A stretch of 64,000 nucleotides of DNA from Notospermus geniculatus (GCA_002633025.1 NMRB01000898.1:123215-187214), one strand, 5' to 3'. Positions 22,819-32,112 are shown, numbered from the stretch's first letter. Notes: generated by a model not told the origin, from the sequence alone. Numbers and translations: made by a program.

Positions 22819-23578
22819 ATCAAAGGGTTAAATTGAAACAGGTGTACTGTAAACAATTCATGGAGAATGCTGACCTTTCTGAGCAAATACTTCAGAGTCG
22901 ATAAGTTGATTAAAATCATAAATATCGTCATTGGTCAAGGGTAAGGGGTTAAAACTTCAAAATGTGGTCAAGTTGGGAGGGGTTAAACAGGACATATTTC
23001 CAACAAATAGCCAATACCAATCCCTTGTAAAAACCCCAATGTCAATACAAGTAATCACTTTGTCTTTTATCAGCAGATATAGTTCAATGGAGTTGAGTAT
23101 GAGATCCATGGGCCTCTAGTTACAGCATTTTCCCGCCGAAAAGATCGTCAGTACCATGCGGCCGAAATGCCGGTGGTCCCAGAAGTAAGATCAGCCATTC
23201 AAGTAAATATCTGTTTACTGGAAAGAAATTGGTAAACGAATCTGGTATGACTGAAAAGAGCATTCTTCCTAGATTAGACCCAAATAAATTATTGAAGAAT
23301 GCAAGCAAAGGTTTAGGAGAAATGGACTTAGAAATGTAGCGATCTCTGTCAGATTGAAATGCTGAAGTCGGGATGTACTGTGATGTCCAAAGTTAATGGC
23401 GTTAGTACCGAACCAAACACTGTGTTACTGTTTTTGCTTTGTTACTTTGGGATAATTTGGGGACATTTTGCAGGATCGAATTTGGGGACATTTGGGGGAG
23501 CTAATTTGGGAACCGACGTGTACCGTCGTTTCTTTAGGGGAATCTAAAGGCCTGTACTCGCCCCAGCCCTGAGCCTCC
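22819..23578. other. Non-Polinton sequence interrupting the capsid gene
   Basis: About 760 bp of AT-richer non-coding DNA separates the two capsid fragments. The missing capsid segment is not encoded here in any frame. A short GGGGACATTT-type repeat occurs at 23,470-23,500. The single N at 22,818 marks one edge. Either an insertion/deletion replaced the middle of the gene, or the assembler joined unrelated sequence or haplotypes. Confidence 0.6.
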
Positions 23579-23974
23579 TCATTGGGTCGTCCCAATGCCC
23601 TGCATGATGAGATTTTTGCGCTGCTTCTCAGTCAGCCACAGGTCCTTGTAGGTTGCATACAGGTTGTAGTGGTTCACGTCAGACAGGATCTCGCCACTCA
23701 GCTTGTCAACCACGCGAGCCTGGAGGTTGCGTCCCACGTTCTGCACGAAATGGTTGTTTGCGTGGCCTGCCTTGGCCAGGTCGAAGGTCAGCTTCAAGCT
23801 GCCAGGGACTATGAGGACGCCCTTCCTCAATTTGGGGACCCTGACGTACAGAGTCTCACCAGCCTTGATGCTGGAGGGGTTGTGTGTTATGGTGTGGTAC
23901 TCTCGCTCGACCTTGACGCCAAGGGGTACCTTCTCGTGCCTAGCAGGATCGAGTAAGTTACCGTATGCAAACAT
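23579..23974 (-). pseudogene. Polinton major capsid protein, N-terminal fragment
   Basis: 131 codons from the ATG at 23,974 to a stop at 23,579. The product resembles the start of Polinton capsid proteins: VPKLRKGVLIVPGSLKLTFDL, ANNHFVQNVGRNLQ, LYATYKDLWLTEKQRKN and MQGIG. These features belong to the first jelly roll, roughly the first quarter of the protein. It ends prematurely and the next recognisable capsid sequence is 760 bp away. An insertion with target-site duplication sits immediately in front of its start codon. Confidence 0.88.
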
Positions 23975-23984
23975 TTTCGCTGTG

Positions 23985-24080
23985 GTCGGCCTGGTGGTCG
24001 ATCGGTCTAACACGCTTGACTTTCAATTCTAACAGGGTCAGTGCGTGGGTTCGATCCCCGGCCAGGACATGTATTAANCG
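23985..24080 (+). mobile_element. Short tRNA-derived SINE-like insertion with 14 bp target-site duplication
   Basis: The 96 bp insert is flanked by two exact copies of ACATTTTCGCTGTG (23,971-23,984 and 24,081-24,094). The insert has a degenerate A box (TGGTGGTCGATCGG) and a good B box (GGTTCGATCCC) at tRNA spacing, and ends CCAGGACATGTATTAA. The duplicated word contains the capsid start codon (CAT on the plus strand), so the insertion hit exactly the start of that gene. One N lies at 24,078. Confidence 0.75.
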
Positions 24081-24118
24081 ACATTTTCGCTGTGTAGTAT
24101 ATATACTGTGCCGGAAAA

Positions 24119-25215
24119 ATGTCGTTCCCTCCGGCTTTTCTTGCACCACACGGGTTGACCTATCCCATACTGCAGACCCAGGCGTCGGGTGACTGGGCCC
24201 ATAGGCTGACCGATCTTCAGATCAGCTGCTCTGGCAGCCAGAGTTTCACGGCCAAGACCTATGACATCTTTCGATCGCAGAATCTGACCTTCTACAGCAA
24301 GAAGGTCATCAACAAGTGGCTACACTCCTGCGACATGGGCCTGTACCAGAACCAGTTGAACATGGCTGCATGGTGTGCGACTGGGGGGTGCGGTGTGTCG
24401 ATCAAGGACCACATGGAGCACCGCGATCCGTTCCTGGACTCGCTCTTCAGGTTCCACGTCTACTACCAGATCAGGAAGGCGTTGCACCAGATGGGCTGCC
24501 CCATCCCAGGGGACGACAACTTTAACAAGTGGAAAAACAGGTTGGACATGGCCAAGTATGCCAAGCTAAAGACAGAGTTCAATATTCCCAAGGATCCCGA
24601 CTTCAGGTACCGTGGCGGCGACAACCGGGGGTTGGGCACGGAATACCTCTGGGGTGAGCCGGTTCATGGTACAGGTTACATCGACCACAGCTCGCACTTC
24701 TACTTCTCCGACGAATCACCCACGTTTGCAAGCAAGCTGCACGAAGCACCATTAGAGAAGCTCGTCCAGACAGACCCAGGCTGGACTGCATTCCTCCTTC
24801 AGGAAAGCAAGGGATTTACCAAGGCTGGCATCGTCAGGCTAAATGACAGTCTCAGGACGTACGTCTACTGCATCCTCGGGGCCCAGGCCCAGACTAGGGC
24901 GCCCATCACTGGCACGGGTGGCACATCCCTCGACGCCCAGGCCCAGTTCAAAGTGCTTCTCGAGGACAGCATCAACCAGGAGCAGAGCCTCACCCTCCCT
25001 CAGGAGATCAAGCGGTACGAGGACGCCATCACTGACACAAAGTCACGACTGAATTATGCCGTGGCGCCCGACCTGTACATGATACCGGCCGACATGGTCC
25101 TGAAGATGGGGACTGTCCAGGGCTACAACAACAACATCACAGTGGCTTCCTCCGAGATGAAGTTCGGCGTCAACGACGGGGTGAACAACGAGAGACTCAA
25201 GTCTAAGATGGCGCC
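24119..25215 (+). CDS. Polinton conserved protein of unknown function (3' end in gap)
   Basis: An ATG at 24,119 opens 365 codons running without a stop into the N gap at 25,216. The product is globular-looking, with no signal peptide or membrane segment. It is rich in aromatic and charged residues: MSFPPAFLAPHGLTYP at the start, then YSKKVINKWLHSCDMG, WCATGGCG, FHVYYQIRKALHQMGCP, FDSLFR-like helices and a C-terminal part with PADMVLKMGTVQGYNNN. It is transcribed divergently from the capsid gene and in the same direction as the integrase. Position inside the structural half of the element suggests a virion or morphogenesis role, but I recognise no catalytic motif and make no functional claim. 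A TATA-like GTATATATAC lies at 24,097-24,106, which is too close to the ATG for a standard promoter. Confidence 0.7.
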
Positions 25216-25624
25216 NNNNNNNNNNNNNNNNNNNNNNNNNNNNNNNNNNNNNNNNNNNNNNNNNNNNNNNNNNNNNNNNNNNNNNNNNNNNNNNNNNNNN
25301 NNNNNNNNNNNNNNNNNNNNNNNNNNNNNNNNNNNNNNNNNNNNNNNNNNNNNNNNNNNNNNNNNNNNNNNNNNNNNNNNNNNNNNNNNNNNNNNNNNNN
25401 NNNNNNNNNNNNNNNNNNNNNNNNNNNNNNNNNNNNNNNNNNNNNNNNNNNNNNNNNNNNNNNNNNNNNNNNNNNNNNNNNNNNNNNNNNNNNNNNNNNN
25501 NNNNNNNNNNNNNNNNNNNNNNNNNNNNNNNNNNNNNNNNNNNNNNNNNNNNNNNNNNNNNNNNNNNNNNNNNNNNNNNNNNNNNNNNNNNNNNNNNNNN
25601 NNNNNNNNNNNNNNNNNNNNNNNN
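25216..25624. other. Assembly gap (409 N)
   Basis: This run of N removes the 3' end of the preceding ORF and the N-terminal zinc-binding part and most of the catalytic core of the integrase. The true size may differ from 409 bp. Confidence 0.98.
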
Positions 25625-26289
25625 AGTTCCTCAACCAGCCTGTGCAGAACCTGCTCCGCGAGCTGAAGATTGAACACAGAACAGTGGAGGTCGGGGACCA
25701 CTTTGCCCTGGGGATCATCGACAGGCTCTCCCGGACCATCAAGGAGATGATATTCGAGGATTTCACTGAGAGAGGCAGCGTCCGGTGGCACGACAGGCTC
25801 CAGCACTACATAGACGCCTACAACTCGAATCCGCACAGGGGGATCAGCAACCTCACTCCTGAGGAGGCCGCAAGCGGCGCCCACGACGAAGCTCTCCTAC
25901 AGTTGAATATTGAGAAGTCCGAGGTGCCAGGGTCCAAGTTCGCCGTTGGGGACCACGTCCGCAGGCGCCTGAAGCGTCCCACATGGAAGAAGGGCTACAA
26001 GCGGATATGGTCTGAGAGGGTGCATGAGGTGGCAGAGATAGACGGCGTGCGTGCCAAGCTGAAGGGAGACGAAGAGTGGGTCCGCCTCGACAATCTCCAG
26101 CAGGTTCCCTCTCCAGCAGGCGCTGCCTCGGGATCACCAGAGGGCGCCGCCGACTCTGAGGGCGCCACTGACGCGGTCGCTGACGCTGACAGGGCCCACA
26201 GGTTAGAGCAGACCCTGAAGCATAAGGAGGGCCTGGATCCATCGAATGTCCTCGAGTCTAAGCTCAGAGCTCGTCCAGGAGTCAAGTGA
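25625..26289 (+). CDS. Polinton retroviral-type integrase, C-terminal half
   Basis: The open frame emerging from the gap encodes the end of an rve-type integrase. FLNQPVQNLLRELKIEHRT is the strand-helix region before the last catalytic acidic residue. GIIDRLSRTIKEM holds that residue position, with Asp where retroviral and most related enzymes have Glu. WHDRLQHYIDAYNSNPHRGI follows, with TPEEA typical of the core's end. An SH3-like DNA-binding domain comes next (FAVGDHVRRRLKR through EEWVRLDNLQQV), then a low-complexity Gly/Ala/Asp tail. The enzyme inserts the element into chromosomes. The first two catalytic Asp residues would lie in the gap. The stop at 26,289 overlaps the polymerase stop by 8 bp, tail to tail. 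Confidence 0.9.
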
Positions 26290-29200
26290 TGGGAGGGGGA
26301 GCCCCCGCCGGTCTGGCGTCCTTGTGCCAGTGGGCCAGCGTGTGGATCCCGTCGTCAGCAATCCACCTCTTAGAGTCCATCGGGCTGAGGCTGACCTTGT
26401 TGATATGCAGGCCGTAGATCCGGTGCCCCTCGCTTCTCAGGCTGTTCATCCCGTGGTGGAACACCTTCCTCTCGAACAGGCACTCCTTATACTGCTGATG
26501 GCGTATCTGCTGCTTGACTACGTTCTTTTTCACCCCCTTGGCCTTCCTCAGCTCCTTGCTGTCTGCCCTCAGTATCGAGTACATTTTCGGTCTCAGCCCG
26601 ACGAACTCGGCCACAGGCACCCCCGCGAACTCGTCCTTCATCTTCCTGGGGACCTTCTTGTTCCTCATGCTGTGCAGGGGGTGGCTGGCGGGGTAGTCGC
26701 TTGTGTCGTATAGGCCCGAGTCTGCCGCCATGTCTGCGTACACGTCGTCGGTCTCGATGTGCATCAGCAGGCTGTCTGTGTCCGTGTACAGCAGCGTGGC
26801 CCTGTCCCCATACTTGACCTTCATACCGTTGTAGTAGAAGTCGTACATCAGCAACTTGCTCAGGTCCAGGATCGACATCCCCACGTAGATAGGCCTGTTC
26901 AGGAGGAGGCTGGTCTTGTGCATGTGCAGGGCCGCCAGGTCGTCATCGAATATCGTACACCGCGCGTAGTTGGGCTTGGCTATCAGCTTTCTCAGCCTGT
27001 CCTCCTCGGCTGCCCTCACCAGCTGGATGTCCACCCTCTTCCTCAGATTCTCCATCGTCTTGCCGAACACGCTGTTGTTCATCAGCTTGTACAGGTCCTT
27101 CTCGAAGTCGTTCGTGGCTGCCTTCCTGAGCTCCGTGTTGAACATGATGTACGGCTCCGTCCACGGCTGCTGGTCGAACCTGAGGGCCCTGTGGATCTTC
27201 TTGAGGCGCATCCCAAGGCTGAGGTAGAGCTTAAGGTTCCTGTAGTGTACCACGTAACGCTCCTTATCCCGAAGGCTGGGCACCAGCTTCTCGGCTTCAG
27301 GAGACCCTCCAATCTCCCTCAGCAGGTCTTGCTGGTAGCCAGACAGCCACTCGTCCTTCACCCTCAGTCTCTCTGGAGCGAGGGGGTACGCGTCGTGGGA
27401 ATCGTGCAGCTCCCGTGGGTACTCTAAGTCAACCTCGAGGATGTAGCCTTTCTCGGCGCTGTCTGGGTGGTTGCGTATCTCCTCTTCAGAGACGTGATCG
27501 ACCCATTCGAACCCTCCCGTGGCTAACGGCTGGCACATCCCCCAGCCGTACAGATTGTTGGCGTCGAGGTACATCAGGTGTGTCCGCGGCTTCTCGGGGT
27601 CGTAGCCTTCCACGCGGGGATTGTTGGCCCTGGCGTACCTCTGGCTGACCATGGAGATGCCGCCCCTCAGGCCCTTCTCGATGAAGAGGTGCATGTCGTA
27701 GTCTGTGAGCAGCTCAAGCTCTACGCCGGTCTTCTTGAGCAAGGCATCCCAGCTGAGGCCCGGGCTGGTGTAGTAGTGGGCGGGGTCGAGACCATACTGC
27801 CTCAGTGAGGTCTTCCGGAAGTTCTCGAACACGTCGGCCAGGAGGAGGACGTCTGTCTTGAGATACAGGTCGTGGTACTGACCGAGGTTCTGGCAGCCAA
27901 AGGCCCTCCAGACCTCCATCGCGTGCTGGTAGTCACCGTCGCTTATTCCCTCGCCAGTTAGTTGGCTGTAGAAGGCGTCGGCGGGGGGCAGCGCCGTCTC
28001 CTGAAACCTCTCCCAGGAGCTCATGTACTCGTACGGGTATATCCCCTTCTTCATAAGCAGGGCGGTGTTATTTGGCTGATGGGCCCTTGTGATGGCGAAG
28101 GCGTCTTCAGGGCAGACGCTCACCAGCCTGTCTAGGGAGGCCAACAGGAACTGAGCCGAGTCGATGAACCTCAGGCTCCTGAGGCTGAAGGAGATGTACT
28201 TCTCCGTGTTGTTTGCGATGCAGGTCACCTTACCCTCGTCCTGGCTGATGGCCTGCATGATGAGGTGAGAGTCGTAGCCCTTCAGGTTGTGAAACACCAC
28301 GGGTATGGGCGTCTTTTTTGCACTCAGCTTCAGCTTCAGGTTGCAGGCGTTGTGGGCGGCTCCCCTGTACCTGCCTGTGACGTGGCAGTGGTCTCTCACG
28401 CTGTCCCCGGCCAGGGGCTCCCCACACACATGGCAGTCCTGGGCATTCTCGTGGGACGCGACGTCATCGGGGGTCATCTCCATAGGTGCAGGTCTGCAGA
28501 GGGCGTCCTTAATCTTGGCTTCCTCCTCATGGAGGCACTCAAGAAAGTGCCTGGCAGCATCCGGGCCCCGGTAAACAACGGGGGCCTCGGTGTGGCCGTC
28601 GCAGCGCACGACGATGTAACCGAAGCCGCATGCCTCATGGTGCTGGGTCTTCTGGGTGTTGCTCTCGGCGGGGTCCCGTTCTGCCCCCTGAATCTTTGCC
28701 GTCAAAGCCTCGAAGTCAGCATAGATGATGTAAGGGGCCTTGAGCTGCTTCTGGTGGTTGGTGAACTTGAGTACCTTGCGGTCCTCCTCAGGCATCTTGA
28801 TCCTCATGGGTGCGCCGCCGACTCCGTTGCAGTCCTGTTTGTGGCTCACCAGCAGGTCATACCTCTGGAAGCAGTGAAGGCACCTCTCGCAGAAGTGCTT
28901 CCTCTCTCGATGCTTGTTGTGGTCGTACAGCAAGCGATTCAGGTCCTTTATCCAGGTGTAGTGCTGGAGCCCACCCTTCTCTACCAAGAGCAGGTTGATC
29001 CGCTCAATGTCCCCTGGGGCGTCGCTCAGCCTGAGGGGGTACACCCCCTTGTCATAGCCGAAGACGCTGATGGCTAGGCGGTTCTGGGCTTCCACCCTTT
29101 TGATTTGGGTCAGGGGGGTTGGACTGTCCACGCCGGTGAAGTCCAGCTCATCCCAGTGGTCCCTGTACTTCGACACCCTCTGCGGGTCTCTGGCTGGCGG

Positions 29201-30208
29201 GTATAGGCTTGCCAGGAGGGACCACCTGAGGCAGTGGTCGTCTTCGTTCCTGACGTTGATGACGGCCTTTTTGCTCTTCACGGCTGCTGGGAGGTCTACG
29301 TAAGATCCGCCGCGGATTGGCTGGTACCTGGCGATGTTGATGATGAGCTCCCCGACCCTGTCCACGGCCCAACCGGAGCCTTCCCGCAGGTACTCCTCAA
29401 TGCTCCGCTGCAGCTTCGCCATTGCCTCACCCAGCGCTTCGTCGATGTCGGTGGCCCGCAGGGTGGGGTGCTGCCTGGAGAAGAAGGTGGGCTGGACCGT
29501 GACCTCGTCGCCGTTGTTCTTCTCCTTCCTCATGCTGACCCTTAGCGCCAACTGAAACTTCACGCCCCTAAGGGCAGCCACCTCCTCGGCGACTTTCCTC
29601 TCCATCTGGAGCCTGATCGCCTCTAGGAACCGCCTGGGGTCTGCCTCGAGGGGGTGACCCTCTGGAAGTCTGAGCGTCCAAGCGCGTAGGTAATTGCCCA
29701 CAGCCTTGGGCGTGCGGGTGAACCTAGGGGTAGGCATGTTGACCTCGAATCTGAGGCCGCGGAGGCCATCGGATGGTTTCCCACCTGACCTGACCTGGGA
29801 TCCTTCAAGAGGATCGAAACCCTTCAGAGAGGGCGAGCGGTGCTGACTCACGTTAGCTGGCCAGGCTCTAAACTTCCTTGGCTTCAACGGCCTTGGAAGC
29901 TTGAGGCCCTTCGGCAGGGGTGCGTCCAGGAGCGGGGCATCTCCAGCCGCCCTGCTACGACGTGGAGCTGACACGGGACGGACGCCTTGGACTAGCGGCT
30001 GCTGGTCCATTCTCTCGGTGTATGCCAGGGGTCTACCTCTCTCTAATAGGAAATTCGCCGGGTGCTGGGAGGCTCTGTGGGGCTCGGGAGTGGGCTCAGA
30101 GGGGTGTGTGCTCGGACTGTCCTGGGAGGCTTTCTGGCAGCCCCTAGGCCGACCTAGGGGGTGGGCCGCCCTCCGGGGCTGGGAGGCCTCCCGGCCCGTA
30201 GAAACCAT
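26282..30208 (-). CDS. Polinton protein-primed DNA polymerase B
   Basis: Uninterrupted 1,308-codon frame. Exonuclease motifs are YADFEAL (~496-502), FHNLKGYDSHLI (~639-650) and YLKTDVLLLAD (~782-792). Polymerase motifs are A MYLDANNLYGWG (~879-890), B KLMNNSVFGKTMEN (~1041-1054), C LLYTDTDSLLM (~1139-1149), and a later KAKGVKK (~1222-1228). All key residues look intact. Before Exo I is a C2H2-like finger (CERCLHCF...HKQDC, ~440-460). Between Exo I and Exo II is a CHVCGEP...DHCHVTGRYRGAAHNACN segment (~592-623) resembling an endonuclease VII zinc/HNH module. The ~300 residue N-terminal region may include the terminal-protein part. The start is uncertain; Met67 is an alternative because residues 1-66 are low-complexity. 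It replicates the element by protein priming and is probably the best preserved gene here. Confidence 0.95.
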   Translation of the reverse strand: MVSTGREASQPRRAAHPLGRPRGCQKASQDSPSTHPSEPTPEPHRASQHPANFLLERGRPLAYTERMDQQPLVQGVRPVSAPRRSRAAGDAPLLDAPLPKGLKLPRPLKPRKFRAWPANVSQHRSPSLKGFDPLEGSQVRSGGKPSDGLRGLRFEVNMPTPRFTRTPKAVGNYLRAWTLRLPEGHPLEADPRRFLEAIRLQMERKVAEEVAALRGVKFQLALRVSMRKEKNNGDEVTVQPTFFSRQHPTLRATDIDEALGEAMAKLQRSIEEYLREGSGWAVDRVGELIINIARYQPIRGGSYVDLPAAVKSKKAVINVRNEDDHCLRWSLLASLYPPARDPQRVSKYRDHWDELDFTGVDSPTPLTQIKRVEAQNRLAISVFGYDKGVYPLRLSDAPGDIERINLLLVEKGGLQHYTWIKDLNRLLYDHNKHRERKHFCERCLHCFQRYDLLVSHKQDCNGVGGAPMRIKMPEEDRKVLKFTNHQKQLKAPYIIYADFEALTAKIQGAERDPAESNTQKTQHHEACGFGYIVVRCDGHTEAPVVYRGPDAARHFLECLHEEEAKIKDALCRPAPMEMTPDDVASHENAQDCHVCGEPLAGDSVRDHCHVTGRYRGAAHNACNLKLKLSAKKTPIPVVFHNLKGYDSHLIMQAISQDEGKVTCIANNTEKYISFSLRSLRFIDSAQFLLASLDRLVSVCPEDAFAITRAHQPNNTALLMKKGIYPYEYMSSWERFQETALPPADAFYSQLTGEGISDGDYQHAMEVWRAFGCQNLGQYHDLYLKTDVLLLADVFENFRKTSLRQYGLDPAHYYTSPGLSWDALLKKTGVELELLTDYDMHLFIEKGLRGGISMVSQRYARANNPRVEGYDPEKPRTHLMYLDANNLYGWGMCQPLATGGFEWVDHVSEEEIRNHPDSAEKGYILEVDLEYPRELHDSHDAYPLAPERLRVKDEWLSGYQQDLLREIGGSPEAEKLVPSLRDKERYVVHYRNLKLYLSLGMRLKKIHRALRFDQQPWTEPYIMFNTELRKAATNDFEKDLYKLMNNSVFGKTMENLRKRVDIQLVRAAEEDRLRKLIAKPNYARCTIFDDDLAALHMHKTSLLLNRPIYVGMSILDLSKLLMYDFYYNGMKVKYGDRATLLYTDTDSLLMHIETDDVYADMAADSGLYDTSDYPASHPLHSMRNKKVPRKMKDEFAGVPVAEFVGLRPKMYSILRADSKELRKAKGVKKNVVKQQIRHQQYKECLFERKVFHHGMNSLRSEGHRIYGLHINKVSLSPMDSKRWIADDGIHTLAHWHKDARPAGAPPPIT

Positions 30209-30433
30209 TGAGACTCGCCCTCCATCGGAACAGGGGCTGGGAGGCTTCTTGGCTCTATTGAGATGGTCTGTTCACCTCCCGAGTGGAGATGGTGCTGGGA
30301 GCCGTTGTTTCTACCGCGGGCGGTGTTCGGGGTAGAAAGCCCAGCAGCTTTAGGGGGCGGCGGCTCCCAGCCGCCGCGGGCCGTTTAAGGCCCTCAGAGG
30401 GGGGTGCGCCAGAACCCCCCTTCCCCCACTACT
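30209..30433. repeat. Polinton right terminal region and inverted-repeat end
   Basis: The GC-rich end stops at 30,433. Read inward it starts AGTAGTGGGGGAAGGGGGGT, fitting the AG-initial ends of Polintons. AT-rich host-like DNA begins at AGGGTCAGATTT. A strong hairpin, GCGGCGGC-TCCCA-GCCGCCGC, lies at 30,357-30,377. The left partner repeat is not in the window, so the exact repeat length and 6 bp target duplication cannot be checked. Confidence 0.75.
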
Positions 30434-30536
30434 AGGGTCAGATTTATTCATAATTTATGAGTTAACGACGTAAAATGTGACATGATTGGGACAAGGCTAA
30501 AGACGCAGTCGATGGCCTTGTTTGGACAAGATGGGC

Positions 30537-30975
30537 TACATCACACTTTCGACTGGAAGTAAATGATCAGTCGCTGTTGATGTACGCGCTGCGCGCACAT
30601 CGCAAATTCAGCAACTCACTGTAACTAGGATGATCCAATCAGTCGTCGACATCGCACTTGCGACTGGCAGCTCAGGTAACATACGGGGCGTTGAGACTCG
30701 ACGAGACTAGATTTCGTTCAGAAAGCTGCCACTAATGAGTCGCAAGCCCGCGTACATCGCAGCGACTGAACGAAACTGGGTACAACTAGTTGCAGAAAGT
30801 TGAACGTGTGCAACTTACGGAGACTGGCAAAATCTCAGTTCGCAAGGGTGCGTACAACGACCCTCTCTGGCGACTGGTCAGTCGCCTCCAGTTCCAGCTA
30901 GATCCTCCCAGTCACCAGTGGCTCATACATGTCATAGCTCAGTGGCGACTAGTTGTCTGCAGTCGAAGTGTGATG
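30537..30975. repeat. Repeat with AGTCGC words and inverted ends, copy 1
   Basis: The left end has CATCACACTTTCGACTGG and the right end CAGTCGAAGTGTGATGTACGC, in inverse orientation. The interior from about 30,648 aligns directly with 31,790-32,112 (shared GAGTCGCAAGCCCGCGTACA type blocks). Non-coding, MITE-like. Confidence 0.65.
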
Positions 30976-31789
30976 TACGCTATGCTTTAGGCTACATTTT
31001 CTGATGTTCTCGCTCAATTTTTTGTGCAGTTAGTCAGATTTTTAGCGTCAAAAATTCGAGATTTCGAGTAATATTGTTTGGATAATATGTCAGGCGGCGC
31101 TGGAAAATTTCCTGTGTTCAAATTTCGGCAAAAGAGGCGAATCGTTAACCTCCCCAACGTCAACATAGATAATTATCAAAATAACAGACACTTTTTGTAT
31201 CAAAGAATGAAGAAAACACTGCGATTGTAGGCCTATATAAAGTACCGATACATTACGAACTATATCGCGCAAGATGTGCAAAAAATCTTACACAGATATT
31301 TCCCTCTGTACTAAAATACAATAATGATATCTCACGAGGCGTTCTGTTCGAACCAAGTGAAAGAACTTTGAAAAAATCATGGTTTGCTGTCCCCATGATC
31401 AGTGGGCGTCGTTTGTTAGGTCTTATGATTTACCATAAATCTCTTGAAGGAAGCCCTTCATCCTCCGAAATTTCACACGGTTTGGTTTGTTGCCCCGCCT
31501 ATTTTCTGTGAGGATGCTGTGCACACGCGCAATTATGCCAAGGCATTTCAAGGGGGTGGGGGCTCGAAAACGGCTGTGCGATCACACGTACACAGCAGCG
31601 CAACTGTGGTCTCAGCCCATTCGAAAATAATAAAGCTGTGACAAGTGCGTCTGTGCGTTATTCGTCTGCGTTTGCCTAGCTTAAGCCATTGATTGCTATT
31701 CCTTGGCTGTCAAGGAGAACGTTTCATGATCCAGAAAACATATGTTCACTCTTTCCAAATACAATATGTATCTTAAAAGCTAACGCCTA
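30976..31789. other. No supported feature
   Basis: AT-rich non-coding DNA between two copies of the AGTCGC repeat. Confidence 0.35.
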
Positions 31790-32112
31790 GCGTACATCGC
31801 ACTTGCGACTGGCAGCAACTGAGGTAACAGCCGGTGCGTTGAGACTATGAAATTATAGGTTTCCTTCAGAAAACTGGCACTGATAAGTCGCAAGCCCGCG
31901 TACATCGTAGCGACTGAAATAAACTGCATACAACTACATGTAGTCCCTACAAGTTGAACATGTGCGACTTGTTGCTGTGACTTGCGATTCTCAGTTCCGC
32001 AAGGGGGCGTACATCGACCGTTTCTGGCAACTGATCAGACGCGTCCAGTTCCAGCTAGTCGCCAGGTAGCTCAGTGGCGACTAGTTGTATCCAGTCGCCA
32101 ATTGCACTGTAG
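31790..32112. repeat. Repeat with AGTCGC words, copy 2
   Basis: GCGTACATCGCACTTGCGAC through GCGACTAGTTGTATCCAGTC aligns with 30,648-30,975 in the same orientation. It lies just downstream of the 3' end of the minus-strand GPCR. Confidence 0.65.

Larger units (their letters stand above)
21986..30433. mobile_element. Polinton/Maverick, left end missing
   Basis: This GC-rich island has genes for a packaging ATPase (fragment), major capsid protein (broken), a conserved uncharacterised protein, integrase (partial) and protein-primed DNA polymerase B. That gene set defines Polintons, large self-synthesising DNA transposons related to adintoviruses and virophage-like viruses. The right terminal inverted repeat ends at 30,433. 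No matching left repeat, cysteine protease gene or the rest of the ATPase is found, because the element is cut at ~21,986. Capsid and ATPase genes read leftward, the uncharacterised ORF and integrase rightward, and the polymerase leftward, convergent with the integrase. The element is not expected to be autonomous. Confidence 0.93.

Noticed and set aside
22165-22836. 223-codon plus-strand frame opposite the capsid fragment
   Set aside because: It is the antisense shadow of the recognisable capsid C-terminus and contains an ambiguous base; no domain features.
28265-29077. Long plus-strand open frame antisense to the Polinton polymerase
   Set aside because: GC-rich coding DNA commonly leaves long open antisense frames; the sense frame has all polymerase motifs and the antisense product has none.
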